Below are positions 39,500-51,251 of a stretch of DNA of 64,000 bases, one piece after another. Below the pieces are notes generated by a model. The model was given only the letters and a program-made list of their open reading frames with translations. It did not search any database and had not been told where the DNA came from. Origin of the DNA: Micropterix aruncella (lineage: Eukaryota; Arthropoda; Insecta; Lepidoptera; Micropterigidae); the NCBI GenBank assembly GCA_944548615.1, contig OX155952.1, positions 32,875,096 to 32,939,095 of the forward strand, written 5' to 3'. Numbering within the stretch: the stretch's first letter is position 1; each line of letters opens with the position of its first letter. The position numbers and the translations under genes are program-made.

Positions 39500-41929
39500 T
39501 TTTAATATATCATAGAAAAGAGAACTCCAAACTATCCGACGACGCGATAAAATGCATTTAGTATCGAAAAATAATCCTGACGACTTGGTTTTAAAGGGTA
39601 ATTTCTTAAGGTATAGGAACTTATGCAAGCATTTGATAAAAAAGACTAAAGAGGATTATTATAAAACCAAAATTGCTGAGAACAGCAATGACACAAAAAA
39701 GGTGTGGCAACTTATAAAAGAAGCAGCTAGTATCTCGAATTCTAAGCATACAATTGGAAAGTTAAATATAGACAATCGTATTATTACATCCGCAGATAAT
39801 CCATACGAAATGGCTAATATAGTAAACTCGCATTTTGCTAATGTAGGCGAATTACTGGCAAAAAAAATATCTCATGATAACTATGCAAGTAATGGGAGGG
39901 CATCTACCGGATCCACGCCTTCAGATTCCTCAATTTCTTTTCTATTGACCCCTACAACGACTATTGAGGTGGCTAAAATCATTACGTCACTTAAGCAATC
40001 TACATCCTCAGGAATTGATGGCCTTACCAGCGAAGTATATAAACGTGCCAATAATCATTTGACTTCACCGATAACGTCCATAATAAACTTAAGCTTTAAA
40101 TTAGGTATATTTCCAGAGTGCCTGAAATGTGCAAAAGTCGTTCCCGTATTTAAAAGCGGTGACAAAACAGATCTCAATAATTACCGACCGATCTCGATAT
40201 TAAATACTCTCTCAAAAATAATAGAAAAAGTAGTCAAGAAAAGGCTTGTTGATTATTTGGATAATAACAACTTTTTGTCCCCCAAACAATTTGGATTCCG
40301 ACAAGAAGTGAGCACCTCTGATGCAATTGCGGAAGTAACGAAAACAATAGTCGAGCTCGTTGACAAAGGTGAAAAATGTCTTGCTGTCTTTCTTGATTTA
40401 TCGAAAGCGTTCGATACGGTAGCCCATGATATTCTTTTACATCGGTTAATGGCAATAGGAATAAGAGAAACGCCTTATAAGTGGTTTGAAAGCTATTTAA
40501 TCGGACGGACACAAATCACCTCAATTGGAGACTACTCCAGCGCAACGAATAGCCTGTCATATGGTGTTCCACAGGGCAGTGTCTTGGGGCCTGTATTACT
40601 CCTTATATATATATAAATGATCTTTACAATCTAACACCAAGTAAAGCTATTTCCTTCGCAGACGACACTGTAGTAATATTCAATGATAGTAGCTGGCAGC
40701 GTGTATTTACTAAGGCAAATGCAGATATGGATACTATTAAGAAATGGCTTGATGTCTCCTTACTCACGCTTAACATTGATAGAACGAAATATTTAGCATT
40801 CAGTATAGATAAGAGAGGGCAGCCACCTGCAATAAACACCATAACAATTCATCAATGCGGGAGCCTTAAACATTGTAAATGTGCGCCATTGCAAAAAGCA
40901 CTATCGTTGAAGTATTTAGGCATAATTGTGGATAATCACCTCAAATGGGCTGACCACATAGACTTAGTTTCCACCAGAGTCAGGCGTCTGGCTTTCTTGT
41001 TTAGAGATATAAGGAATATTTTAGACCCCAAGACATTAAAAACAACATACTATGCCTTGTGCCAAAGTATTCTAAGCTATGGAATCATTGGCTGGGGAGC
41101 CTGTGCAAAAACGACTATTTACCCAGCAGAGGTGGCACAGAAACTAATTATAAAAATTATCACGCGTAAGCCTTACAGGTACTCATCGGAAAAATTGTTT
41201 TTGGAATATGAAGTATTAGATTTAAGACAGCTTTATTTAAAATTTTGTGTAAATTTTATTCAATTCAAATGCAACAGGACTTTCTCACAACAAATGCATC
41301 CAACAAGGCGATCCGTTGCTAAAAAAATAGATATTCCCCGAATGATGACCTCTTTTGGTCAAAGGCATTTTACCGTTTTGGGCCCCAGGACATATAACCT
41401 TTTAGAAGATGGAATTAAAACAATTCAGTCTAAAGATTGCTTTAAGAAACAGAGCCATATGTGGCTAATAAATGAAGGCCGTGAAAAGAGCCACAAATTA
41501 TTTGACTATCTCGTATGATTTTTATTTTTATTCTTATTTTATTTTTATTTGTTTATTTTACTGAGTAGGTATCTATCTATCTATTTACTATTATTATAAT
41601 TTCGATTTTTATTTATTTACTCGATAATTTTATGATTATAATTTGAAATACTTCTTGATGATATTTTAATTTATTTTTTTAACATGTTTAATTTTTAAGT
41701 TTAGTTGTTAATTTTTTACTTTTTTTGTGTGCACAGGTAAAATATTTCCTGGTACACCTGCCTTAGTACAGGCCTAGGCCTAGTTAGGCGGTGTTGACGC
41801 AGTGACCAAGATACTGCTGTGTGCTCTATTATTCGCTACTGGTCCAAACACATTTTTTTTTTGTAATGCTGCAGTAAATTATATTTTGTGCTTTACCTTT
41901 AATAAAAAAAAAAAAAAAATAAAAAAAAA
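39500..41929 (+). mobile_element. 5'-truncated non-LTR retrotransposon (LINE), Jockey/CR1-like
   Basis: This contains a reverse-transcriptase pol segment, a 3'UTR of about 400 bp, and a terminal poly(A) with AATAAA at about 41901-41929. The endonuclease domain and ORF1 are not recognisable upstream, so it is a 5'-truncated copy, as is usual for target-primed insertion. Orientation is the same as agrin. No RNase H domain was seen. The clade assignment is tentative. Confidence 0.88.
39552..41518 (+). pseudogene. LINE reverse transcriptase, one frameshift
   Basis: The first segment (39552-40616) has PVFKSGDKTDLNNYRPISIL, the motif A region CLAVFLDLSKAFDTVAHD and the motif B region YGVPQGSVLGP. 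At 40602-40621 a TATATATATA run holds one extra TA unit relative to the expected frame and brings a stop. The downstream frame carries the catalytic SFADDTVV (motif C), LKYLGIIVD and a thumb/C-terminal region to a stop at 41516-41518. Apart from that slip and a stop just upstream of 39552, the reading frame is intact over more than 1.9 kb, suggesting a rather recent insertion. Catalytic Asps are all present. Confidence 0.9.
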
Positions 41930-42206
41930 GACAGCTTGAAAAACGACTTAAAATAATACATTCACTCCTCTCCACGAGAGTTTAATATCAGAAGCATTAA
42001 CCAACTTTCATTAAAAATGGCGAAACTGTATAAATATCAGGTATCAATAATTCGGTTATTTAAATATATATTTTTTATGTAAAATTGTTGGTTTCAGAGG
42101 TAAGGAGGTATTGGCTGAAAACGGTGTCCTTTCAGAGATTTGCCTCTTCTTTACCTTCTTTCTTTCCATACAAAACTTATTTATAGTCATTTTCATTCTT
42201 CTACAG
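41930..42206. other. end of 15.5 kb agrin intron
   Basis: Ends with the acceptor TTTTCATTCTTCTACAG. No other feature. Confidence 0.5.
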
Positions 42207-42422
42207 ATCCGTGTTCCGATCACCAGTGTCCAGAGCCGCAATTGTGCATGCTAGACGCTTCGCGAACTCCCGTCTGTCGGTGTACGGAAGTCTGCGAACT
42301 GGAACTGGACCCAGTTTGCGGATCTGATGGAAAGACCTACGCGAACGAGTGTGATCTTCGCCAAGAGTCTTGCAGGATGCGACAGGAAATTCGGATAATT
42401 TACAGGGGAAAATGTAGCTCAG
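42207..42422 (+). CDS. AGRN: agrin exon: follistatin/Kazal domain FS3
   Basis: A 216-nt exon, phase 1-1, with acceptor TTCTACAG and donor G|GTATGA. It is a complete ten-cysteine follistatin module: DPCSDHQCPEPQLC, CRCTEVC, then Kazal [22 protein letters not shown] and YRGKC. It has the best consensus Kazal motif in the gene. The short LDASRTP hairpin replaces the usual Gly-rich turn. It splices in frame with FS2 and FS4 (the junction codon is Gly before DHPC). Confidence 0.95.
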
Positions 42423-44253
42423 GTATGATTACACTATTGCATACATGTCCATGTTATCTTTTAGGGATTTTTGCTATTTTTTATAAAACACTACACAAAA
42501 AATACGCATTTGTGATTGATCAAGAGTATTTTTACGATTGATAACAGTCCGTATATTAAAAAAATATAATATTTGCAGTATTAAAAAGTGATTTTTTTTA
42601 AATTCACATTGTGATCGAATATTCAAAATTTGGCCATAATTTCTGCTAAAATACATAATTCATTGATGTCAAACAATATAAAATCTTTGAAAGGTACTCT
42701 TGTCTATAATGAATTTGTTTCTACGAAATGTTAGGAAGATTTAAACTGTATTATATGTATGTTCTCGCGACATTTAGAAACACAATATTCTGGAAACAAG
42801 GATATAGACCTATTTAGTATTTTATATACTTTGATTCCAAATACTTATTTTTATTGCTAAAAAATCTACGACTTGATTATATTTTGAACTCCCTTTATAC
42901 TCTGTAAATGTAACAATTGTAACTTATTCTACTGCGAATAAAATGGTTTTTTCGACACTGCGACCACTATTAATCATAAAGCTACTCTTCATTAATTTGC
43001 CTTTTTTGAAGAACTTTAGGGTACTTTTATGCAAACCGTATTTTCTACGTTTCTATAGCAGCCTACTTGCCCCCCCCCCCCCCCCTACATAAGACACCGG
43101 TCTGTCAAAACCACAGCAAAATATACATTTTGATTGTTATGGCAATACCCAGGTATGTTGTCATCCCAGGTATGTGTCAAATAATAATCGCTGATTATAG
43201 AAAGGTGTCGCACGTGTTACTACGGTTTTAATATTGATTTACGAGCACGGGAAAAGAAAATAAGTTGGTCTGATAGACCGATGTTCGTAACGTGTGTAAA
43301 GGAGAATGCTACTATTTTTATTAACTCTGGGCCCACCAGCGAATAAGCTTGAGAGTGGCCTACAAATAGGCATATTTTAGTTACATTTAAAAACTAAATC
43401 TTACCTATAACATCTTAGTGGTATTTTAGTTTTATATATTGTAATTATTAGGCATCTGATGAGAAATGTATGTCAATAAAATATCAATATTATTATCTAT
43501 TTAATTTAATTATTATTAGTATTTATTCTTTATTGCACAAAAAAATAAATACAGCACGAAACAAAAGCCAAACAACAACTAATGGCTTACGTGCCACTAG
43601 CCCCAGAGTCGATTGCAGTTCTTCCGCTTGCTTCTTCTCGCATCTCTGACGCGACTCACTTAGTAAAACCATTGATTTTATATAAAATCAATGGTAAAAC
43701 CAACCGCTATCGTCATCTACTGCCGTATATACCCACTGTTATATACATAAATAATTAAAACACATAAAAAGTTCTTTCATATGGCATACGTTTATTGGGG
43801 GGTGGGTCCAAGGCGGGCATCCTCCTTTGCTCTTCATTTCTGTGAGTAAATGGTAATTACCATTGTTGAATTGCGTTATTGTTTTATTTAATTTGTTATA
43901 ATTACGTAATATTATTAGGGTTGAATCAAATTATTTATATCAATCAAAATACAGGTTTATATTTGAAAACAATAGATATTTAATGTTATAAAACTTTTTT
44001 TACTGTTTATTATTAAGGTAACATTATCCCTATTATCTATAACATGTGTATTTATTTGTTAGACATTTTACTAGTATTATAATCCAATAAAAAATAGGTC
44101 AGAAAGACTGGTGTTTCATATTCTATAGAAGCTGTCAGACTGATGTTTCGATAACTGTAACCTAATTTTATATTTGAAATTGAGGGTTAGTATGAAAGAT
44201 ACAAATTCTGGTATAAAACCAAAGGATAGATTGTGGTCTCACAACCGCTTGCC
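42423..44253. other. agrin intron DNA
   Basis: Contains a poly-C run (about 43071-43085) and a short palindrome ACCATTGATTTTA/TAAAATCAATGGT at about 43668-43695. No gene. Confidence 0.5.
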
Positions 44254-44256
44254 TTA

Positions 44257-45051
44257 TGCGTCCTCTACACATCGACAGATGGATCCGCAGATGCGATCTG
44301 CGGATGCGTCCGCCGACATGTATTTGCTCGTCTGTCGTAGGTATTTATCGTCCACCGATGCGTCTGCCCCTTATCCGATTGGTGTCGGTTTTTGCGACAC
44401 GGATCAAAGGATGACAGAGTGAATGCAAGGCGTCTGTCCACACATCTGCTGATGCATCAGTATTGCCCGCAAAGTAAATGTAAAGTAAAGGGAAAGTAAA
44501 AGTAAACCACAGGGGATTTTTTTGTAAAAGGTATTCAAAATTCTGCAGGACATCCGAGCAAAATTTTAAAATTCTCCAGATGGCTCAGCGTAAAGTACTA
44601 CAAGCTGGTTTTCGAAGCTCTTCCTAAACAAAAATAAATATATGTCCTAAATTAATAAATAAGTTAATATAATGTATAAAATATGTATTCTCTACCTACA
44701 TTACTAACCATCCTACCTACAACTAACATTATCATACTTAACTAGTCCGAATCTATTTTCACTAACTTTGTTCTATTTCTATGTATAGCCAGCATCCACC
44801 ACCTTCTTTTTCTCCTTTTCTTTCTTAACATTTCAGCTGCGGTGTACACTCAAGTAGTAGTTATAAGCGCTAAATAAATAAATAGCAGTGGCCGCTACTG
44901 TTCCCACATCCATTTCTTGCGGCACGAGCTGCGTCTTCTAGGTTGAACTTAGACTGAATGACTCACGGACGTGTGGACGGGTCGCGATTGTATCCGCGGA
45001 TACGTTTGCTGATCCATCTGCGGATGCATCTGTCGATGTGTAGAGGAGGCA
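44257..45051. mobile_element. TTA-flanked TIR element with Harbinger-type duplication
   Basis: A 795-bp element. The left end TGCGTCCTCTACACATCGAC and right end GTCGATGTGTAGAGGAGGCA are inverted, and the subterminal GCAGATG/ATCCGCGGAT blocks extend the similarity. It is flanked by TTA at 44254-44256 and 45052-45054. An internal AT-rich stretch (about 44630-44882) ends AGCGCTAAATAAATAAATAG, like a nested retroposon 3' tail. No transposase coding. Confidence 0.8.
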
Positions 45052-45054
45052 TTA

Positions 45055-45339
45055 CATTTCACACTCACACCCGTTGACGAGAGCACGCTCAAATGCGGAC
45101 GCGCTCATTAGCGCGCGCGTGCTTCGGCTAGAGCTCTTCTGAAGAACGCACTTTAGCGACTTGTGTAATTGTGCTTGGTACGTCCCCTACGAGCGTAAAA
45201 TAAATCGAGTCGAGGGTAAAGCAAGAGTCGCACAGAGTATTCTATAAATAGAGCTGGTCTTTGGTGGCGTAGCGTATGCATATGCATACATATGTACATT
45301 CCTTCATGCAGTTTTGAATCATGATTCATTTCAGAAGTC
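45055..45339. other. unassigned intron DNA
   Basis: GC-richer to about 45130 (GCGCTCATTAGCGCGCGCGT); no gene. Confidence 0.4.
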
Positions 45340-45815
45340 ACTTTGAGAAGTTTTTTTTTATTTTTTTTATTTAATAACCATTTTTTTAAATACAGCTTTG
45401 TATAAAATCCAGCCAAGCCTAAGGCTTACCTGCTGGAGATTATGATAGGGTGACTTTCAGTGCAACTTTAGTAACCATTTTGACCATATTATAATATATC
45501 TGCTGCATTATCTGGTACATTAGTAAGGATTAGTCGGTACAGAAAGCCACCCCCTTAATAATATTTGCATAAAAAGATGAACGTACTTAATGCTAATAAA
45601 ATATGAATCTTATTCGTATCATTTACACTTGTGTTTCACTTTCACTTATTTTAAAGCTAACTATTTTTAATTCTTTTTGGTTTTTTTGTACATTTTTTAT
45701 AAGTTTTTAAATTTAGAGGAATTTTGTTGAATAAATGAGGGATTATTGAATTCAATCTTCTTTTTCGATAAAGGTTGCGAAAAGGAGGGACGAGGACAAG
45801 TATCTCTATAACTTT
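45340..45815 (+). repeat. dispersed repeat family G, copy 1
   Basis: Collinear with 63017-63830: AAATACAGCTTT, AAAATCCAGC, GGCTTACCTGCTGGAGATTA, TAGGGTGACTTTCAGTG, TTCACTTATTTTAAAGCTAA, AATCTTCTTTTT and GAAAAGGAGGGA. Copy 2 carries about 380 extra bases in its middle. Confidence 0.75.
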
Positions 45816-46758
45816 CATAAAAACTTGGCAGTAATTATTATTTTTTCTTATTAAATATAATTATTTTATCTTAATATTAATAAAAAGAATTGGTTTTCGT
45901 AAACGCCATCAAATTAAAAATTGAAGTATTCAACCGACGAGATTATGGTTATGAGTGTATAATGTATTTATATGTTTTTTTTGGTATTTAGTTTTATTAA
46001 AAAAAAAACAATATATACGCAGTGCTGCGTAAATTTACGCGTGTAAATTCGCGTGTAAACGCGGTCGACGCGTGTAAACGCGGTCGATAATTTGAGAGAT
46101 CAAACTTCGGTCCATATCTGTCACCTGATACTTGATAAGAAATATGTTTCGGTTGAATATGTTTATAATAAATTTATAATATTATATTAGTTAATTAAAT
46201 TTACAATTTTATATGTGCATAGTTAGAAACCTTTTTAGGCTACTTAATTTATTGGTCAATTTAGTTATATATTAATCTATATATTTATTTATTTTACTTA
46301 TCTATAAACTTAAATATTTTCATTCTCTTTATTTAATATTAGTTTTTTATTTATAACCACATTTATATATTTATATTAACCTTAAAACTTATAAGAATAA
46401 ATGAGCGATCGGAATAAATGAGAAGAAAAAAAAAGAAAAAAGTGAAGTCGCTATGATTAAAGTGAAGTCTTAAATACTATCACCCCAGAACAGATATACC
46501 ATCTAGTGCGGTGATAAAATCCACACAAATGTAATCTTATCTGCTTCGCAAAATGAATTTTATTGTAATTGGATAATTTTATAAAAATAAATAAAATAAT
46601 AAAATACGTAACAACAATAAACCCATCAAATTTGGGCTCTCAATGAGTTCTTTGGTTACATATTATGAGCAGGAGGTGAAAGGCGTGTTTTTACAGCTTC
46701 CTAAACTATTTAACTACTAATTAAATCTAATAGTTGTTCAAATCGTGTGTGCTCTTAG
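45816..46758. other. agrin intron DNA
   Basis: A short duplicated CGCGTGTAAACGCGGTCGA unit occurs at about 46050-46088. Otherwise AT-rich, ending in acceptor GTGTGCTCTTAG. Confidence 0.5.
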
Positions 46759-46974
46759 GTGATCACCCATGCAGTGCTTTAATTTGTGGCGCTGGCGAGC
46801 ACTGCTCAGTGGATCGTCGTGGAGTAGCCCGCTGCTCGTGTGGCCCATCATGCGAACCCTACTATCGACCTGTGTGCTCTTCGGATGGAAGAACTTTCGA
46901 TAGCCACTGCGAACTGAGCAGAACGGCCTGCATCTCTAATCAGCCCGTAAGGGTGGCCTACACTGGAGTCTGTG
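46759..46974 (+). CDS. AGRN: agrin exon: follistatin/Kazal domain FS4
   Basis: A 216-nt exon, phase 1-1, with donor G|GTAAGT. Ten cysteines: HPCSALICGAGEHC, CSCGPSC, then Kazal RPVCSSDGRTFDSHCELSRT, AC and YTGVC. The first Gly of VCGSDG is Ser. The next exon, FS5, follows after only 98 bp, the tightest pair of complete FS exons in the gene, which fits local module duplication. Confidence 0.95.
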
Positions 46975-47072
46975 GTAAGTTTTAGAAAGTGTGCTCGCCA
47001 TCGATTTGCATACGGTGAATAGAGACGTGGCGAACAGGCGTTAAATAAATGGAAATTGATGTATGCCTACAG

Positions 47073-47285
47073 AGAAAACGAGCGCGTGCAGCGACGTGCA
47101 ATGCGCGTGGGGCGGATCCTGCTCGGCGCGCGGTGGGCGCGCGTCGTGCTCGTGCCCGACGTGCACGGGCGCGCTCGCGCCTGTCTGCGCCAACGACAAC
47201 AACACCTACGGCAACGAGTGCAAAATGCGCGCGCACGCTTGCAACACCGCGCTCAACCTCACCGTCAACTATGAAGGAGCTTGTG
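47073..47285 (+). CDS. AGRN: agrin exon: follistatin/Kazal domain FS5, unusually GC-rich
   Basis: A 213-nt exon, phase 1-1 (acceptor GCCTACAG, donor G|GTATAG). Ten cysteines: SACSDVQCAWGGSC, CSCPTC, then APVCANDNNTYGNECKMRAH, AC and YEGAC. The Kazal motif is VCANDN rather than VCGSDG. A potential N-glycan site (NLT) lies in the last strand. Codon use differs from the other exons: by hand count 58 of 70 full codons end in G or C, against 14 of 41 in the FS6 second exon. Long Arg- or Gly-rich frames on both strands here are by-products of the CpG-rich codons. Confidence 0.94.
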
Positions 47286-48192
47286 GTATAGCCTAAATAT
47301 CTTATTATTTTATCCTTCGGCTGAGTAAACATCTAATCAAGTATATCTGAGTGACTTCCTGAAATCCTATTATTCGGTCGAGAAGTGGCAAATGTTATTT
47401 TTTTATCTTAGTAATGTACATATATTTCGATGTTGTCTATATCTACTTTTCGAATCTTACCCCACAAAGATATTAGCTTCTTTCAATTTGTAAACAAGTC
47501 AAACAAAGCATATAATTTATATCAGAAGCATTCTATGTAAATACATATATTTATTTATTTATTTATTTATTTATTTATTTTAAGGAAAACCAACAGCCAT
47601 ATAAAATATTAAATAACAACTTAAATAATAAATGATAGCCAATAACAGGTTCTCACATATATTGTTTACTGGACGCTATATTGTTTACTGGACGCTTTAA
47701 AGCCCAGAGAGAAGTTTAATACACATTATGTAAGGGTAATATTAACATTATTATAAATTATTTTGATATAAACTATACATGAATAGATAGCCATGGCCCG
47801 AGGTATGATGTAAACAAACATGTGTGACTTTGACGCGTCAAACCCATGGATAAAATTCGATAAAATTGATCAAAAAAGATTTATCTGTGAGAATCAATAA
47901 TACCTATGGAGATATAAACTAAAAAATCTTTCATTAATCTCAGAGTCAACGAATTGAAGACCGCTCTAAACAGATTTTTAACCTTTCGAAGTTTACTAGT
48001 TTTTTAATTAATATACGTAGATAGCCCTATGCAGAACTGACATTTTAAGTCCGGTTTCGTCCGGTTAAGGGTTGATTTACGACAATCATCGAACAGTTGT
48101 ATGATTATTTAATAAGAGTAGTATTTTACCTGAATTTCGAGATGCTATCGCTTTAATTTCGAAGACACACGCTAAATATATCAACCCCTATT
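47286..48192. other. agrin intron DNA
   Basis: Contains (TTTA)n at about 47548-47581 and a short direct duplication of ATATTGTTTACTGGACGCT at about 47659-47696. No gene. Confidence 0.5.
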
Positions 48193-50032
48193 TGGGCAAC
48201 TAGAGTTGCCAACTACAGCGGGCGAGCCCGTCACCTCAGGAAGTTTTAACGATTAGTCGTTCTGTCTCCCTGAAGTGAGCGCAGAAGACTTGGACAAAAA
48301 CAGTCCACCATCAAGCTCCGCCACAAGCCCGTAAGAGGCCAACGCCTTAACCGCGAGATAGCCAGGAATACTACCCAGCGGGCTTACACTCACGCTCTTA
48401 CTTCCAATTGCGACCAGATTACTCCAGTCTCTCGATTGGTTACGAGTTCGAGGTACCTTGCGCGGTCCGCTCCCTTACGAAGCGGTGAAACGGTGTATAC
48501 CGAATCTATCGCGGACCACGGCATCCTTTGCCCGGCTGTTCACCCAGGATCGGGTAGCCGATGGTCGTTTCAAGAGCAGTCGCTGTAAGGTCCGCAACCA
48601 CCCCCGCTCTATAGGAAACAGTACTGCTTCCAGACTCCTCCGACTGTTAGTCAGAGTGAAGGCTATGGGAGCTAATGGGAGCTTGCTGGGTTGGCCACGA
48701 AGACCTATTCTGTTCAGGGTCGGTCACACTCACGGGTCAACACCTATCCGACGGCCTCCACGCATGAGGTGCGAACCTGGGTAGGACTGGCCTTGGTCAG
48801 TTTCCCCTGGGAATCAAACCTCTGGCGCTCCTGGACGGTCTGCGCACCGTGCGGCGTAAGCCAATCGATTGTGCACTCTTACTAACAACTTGCCGTGTCA
48901 ACTACAACGGGCGAGCCCGTCACCACAGGACGTTTTAACGATTTTCTCGTTCTGTCGCCTTGCAGTGAACGTAGAAGACTCTGGTCAGAACAATCCAACG
49001 TCCGTCAGTCGCCGTAAGGTAGGCAACCACCCCCGCTCTATAGGAAACAATACAGTTCCCAGACTTCCCCGACTGTTAGTCGGAGAGCACAGTCGATTGG
49101 CTTGCGCCGCTCGGTGCGCAGACCGTCCAGGAGCGCCAGAGGTTTGATTCCCAGGGGAGACTGGTTGACCCAGTGTCCTACCCAGGTTCGCACCCCATGC
49201 GTGGAGGCCATCGGATGGGTGTTGACCCGTGAGTGTGACCGACCCTGAACACATGGGTCATCGTGGCCACCTCATTATGGGCCCATTAGCTCCCAAACAG
49301 TAGGGGGAGTCTGGGAACTGTATTGTTTCCTATAGAACTTTTACTAACAGTCGGGGGAGTCTGGAAGCTGTACTGTTTCCTATAGAGCGGGGGTGGTTGC
49401 GGACCTCACGGCGACTGCTCTTGAAATGACCATCGGCCATCCGATCCTGGGTGAAGAGCCGGGCAAAGGATGCCGTGGTCCGCGATAGATTCGGTATACA
49501 CCGTTTCACCGCTTCGTAAGGGAGAGGACCGCGCAAGCGACCTCGAACTCGGAACCAATCGAGAGACCGGAGAAATCTGGTCACAATTGGAAGTAAGGGC
49601 ACGAGTGTTGGCCCGCCAGGTAACATTACTGGCTATCTCGCGGTTAAGGCGTTGGTCTCTTACGGGTTGTGGCGTAGCTAGATGGTGGACTGTTTTGTCC
49701 CAAGTCTTCTACGCTCACTGCAGGGAGATAGAACGACTAATCGTTAAAACTTCCTGTGGTGACGGGCTCGCCCGCTGTAGTCGACAACCCAAGTTGTTAG
49801 TCAGAGTGCTCAATCGATTGGCTTATGCCGCACGGAACGCAGACCGTCCAGGAGCGCCAGAAGGTTGATTCCTAGGGGAAACTAACCCTAGGGCCAGAGT
49901 CCTACCCAGGCTCGCATTTCATGCGTGGAGGCCGTCGGATGGGTGTTGACCCGTGAGTGTGACCAACCCTGAACAGAATGAGTCTTCGTGGCCAACTCAG
50001 CAAGGGCCCCTCAGCTCCCCACTATTTTGGGC
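48193..50032. repeat. cluster of GC-rich repeat family D modules in mixed orientation
   Basis: Two module types alternate. Module a (ACGGGCGAGCCCGTCAC to CTCTATAGGAAACAG) is forward at 48207-48660, shortened forward at 48900-49080, and reversed at about 49340-49790. Module b (ATCGATTGGCTT, CAGACCGTCCAGGAGCGCCA, ACCCGTGAGTGTGACC) is reversed at about 48660-48885, forward at 49085-49290 and forward at 49800-50030. The arrangement could fold into very long hairpins. A short CTATAG-centred duplicate sits at 49300-49385. Frames up to 132 codons occur but lack domains and mirror each other, so they are not genes. Confidence 0.85.
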
Positions 50033-50397
50033 AGTCAAAGGTTTTTTGCTATTCAATTTCGTAGATACACGTCTAATTTTTGAAGAGTCCACGTTTCGTT
50101 AATGGTGTTTTTTCGCCAAACCCTCAGAAACGTTTAAACTGATTTTTCAAGGAGAGTAATACGCGTTAACTTTGAATTAAGTATTTTAATCCATTTCGAA
50201 AAGACAGATCTAAACTTAGCTCTAAAATCTTTTAGACTATTTAACGTCATTTTCACTCTGCTAAAAACTTGTTTTCCTAACTTTTCTGCTACATGTTTCA
50301 AAACGTATAATAAAAGAAAAACATTTCGAACTGCAATCACCCGAATCGACGATTTATTGAAAGCGTATTAATATCAAACTTTTCGTTAACTCAACAG
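50033..50397. other. agrin intron DNA
   Basis: AT-rich, ending in acceptor TTAACTCAACAG. Confidence 0.5.
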
Positions 50398-50498
50398 AAA
50401 CTTGTGAGGAAAAGAAATGTCACAAATACGCTACGTGTGAATCGGATCCGAAGACGAATCGACCAACTTGCGTGTGCTCAAACAACTGCTCCAGTATT
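50398..50498 (+). CDS. AGRN: agrin exon: FS6, first part
   Basis: A 101-nt exon entering in phase 1 and leaving in phase 0 (ATT|GTAAGT). It encodes the follistatin N-part with six cysteines: TCEEKKCHKYATC, then TCVCSNNC. The Kazal core is on the next exon, 560 bp downstream, which starts in phase 0; joined they give 225 nt and ten cysteines. FS9 is the only other domain of the nine split inside. Confidence 0.9.
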
Positions 50499-51058
50499 GT
50501 AAGTTTTTCATTCATAATTTATAAGATAGTTTATACAGGATGTTTTGAACGTATTATTTTTCTTTTCCAGAAGTGATTCTATATCAACAAAGAAAACCAA
50601 AAAGATGTAAAAAAAAAATCTTTTTACTTTTTTTTTAGGTTAGGAGTTTTTTCTTTACTAGAGATTATTATACATGGAAAATTGAGTTGAAAGTAACGTT
50701 AATTTTTTTTTTACTTTTAAAAAATATGTATTTTTCTCAGTAACCATGGCCTAAATTAAAAATAACTTTACATTATTTCGAACTTTGCTTTGTATGTAGC
50801 ATAATATGCTGTAAATGACAATCTTCTGATTTCTCTTTCTTATATAACCTAATTATTGTGTAATCTGCGTTTAGTTTGACGCACATAATCACTTCTTGAA
50901 AATAAATGATTTTAAATCCCGAACATCCTGTATGTGAAAAAAGTGACGTGTAAGAGTTATAGGAGTTGTATCAGTTCTTTTGGGGCGAAGAGAGAAGAAG
51001 AAATGTTACTATATTACGCGTTGATTAAATGTAAAAACATAGTTTTGTTTCGCTACAG
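50499..51058. other. phase-0 intron inside FS6
   Basis: 560 bp of AT-rich intron from GTAAGT to TTTCGCTACAG. No feature inside. Confidence 0.7.
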
Positions 51059-51182
51059 AAAGCAGAAGACAATTTACAAGTATGCGGAAATAATGGCCTA
51101 ACATATGACAGTGAATGTCACTTAAAACAAAAAGCTTGCAAAGACAACGCCAACATTACTAAAATGTACAGCGGAGCGTGTG
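51059..51182 (+). CDS. AGRN: agrin exon: FS6, Kazal part
   Basis: A 124-nt exon, in phase 0 and out phase 1 (G|GTGAGT). It carries the Kazal core LQVCGNNGLTYDSECHLKQK, AC and YSGAC, completing ten cysteines. A potential N-glycosylation site NIT lies in the last strand, equivalent to NIS in FS2 and NLT in FS5. The following intron is only 69 bp. Confidence 0.92.
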
Positions 51183-51251
51183 GTGAGTAACTTAGTAGTA
51201 GACGAAAAAATACATCTGAAGTAATTTTTAATTTTCGTACCTATTTTTTAG

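Noticed and set aside
46982..47332. Arg/Ala-rich minus-strand frame and alternative plus frames around FS5
   Set aside because: By-products of the CpG-rich FS5 exon; the frame with ten correctly spaced cysteines and matching splice sites is the real one.
49135..49160. Pol III B box (GGTTTGATTCC) in module b
   Set aside because: One mismatch from consensus and no A box at proper distance; likely chance.
48458..49868. Several 90-130 codon frames in the GC-rich cluster
   Set aside because: They repeat in mirror orientation with the repeat modules and show no domain.
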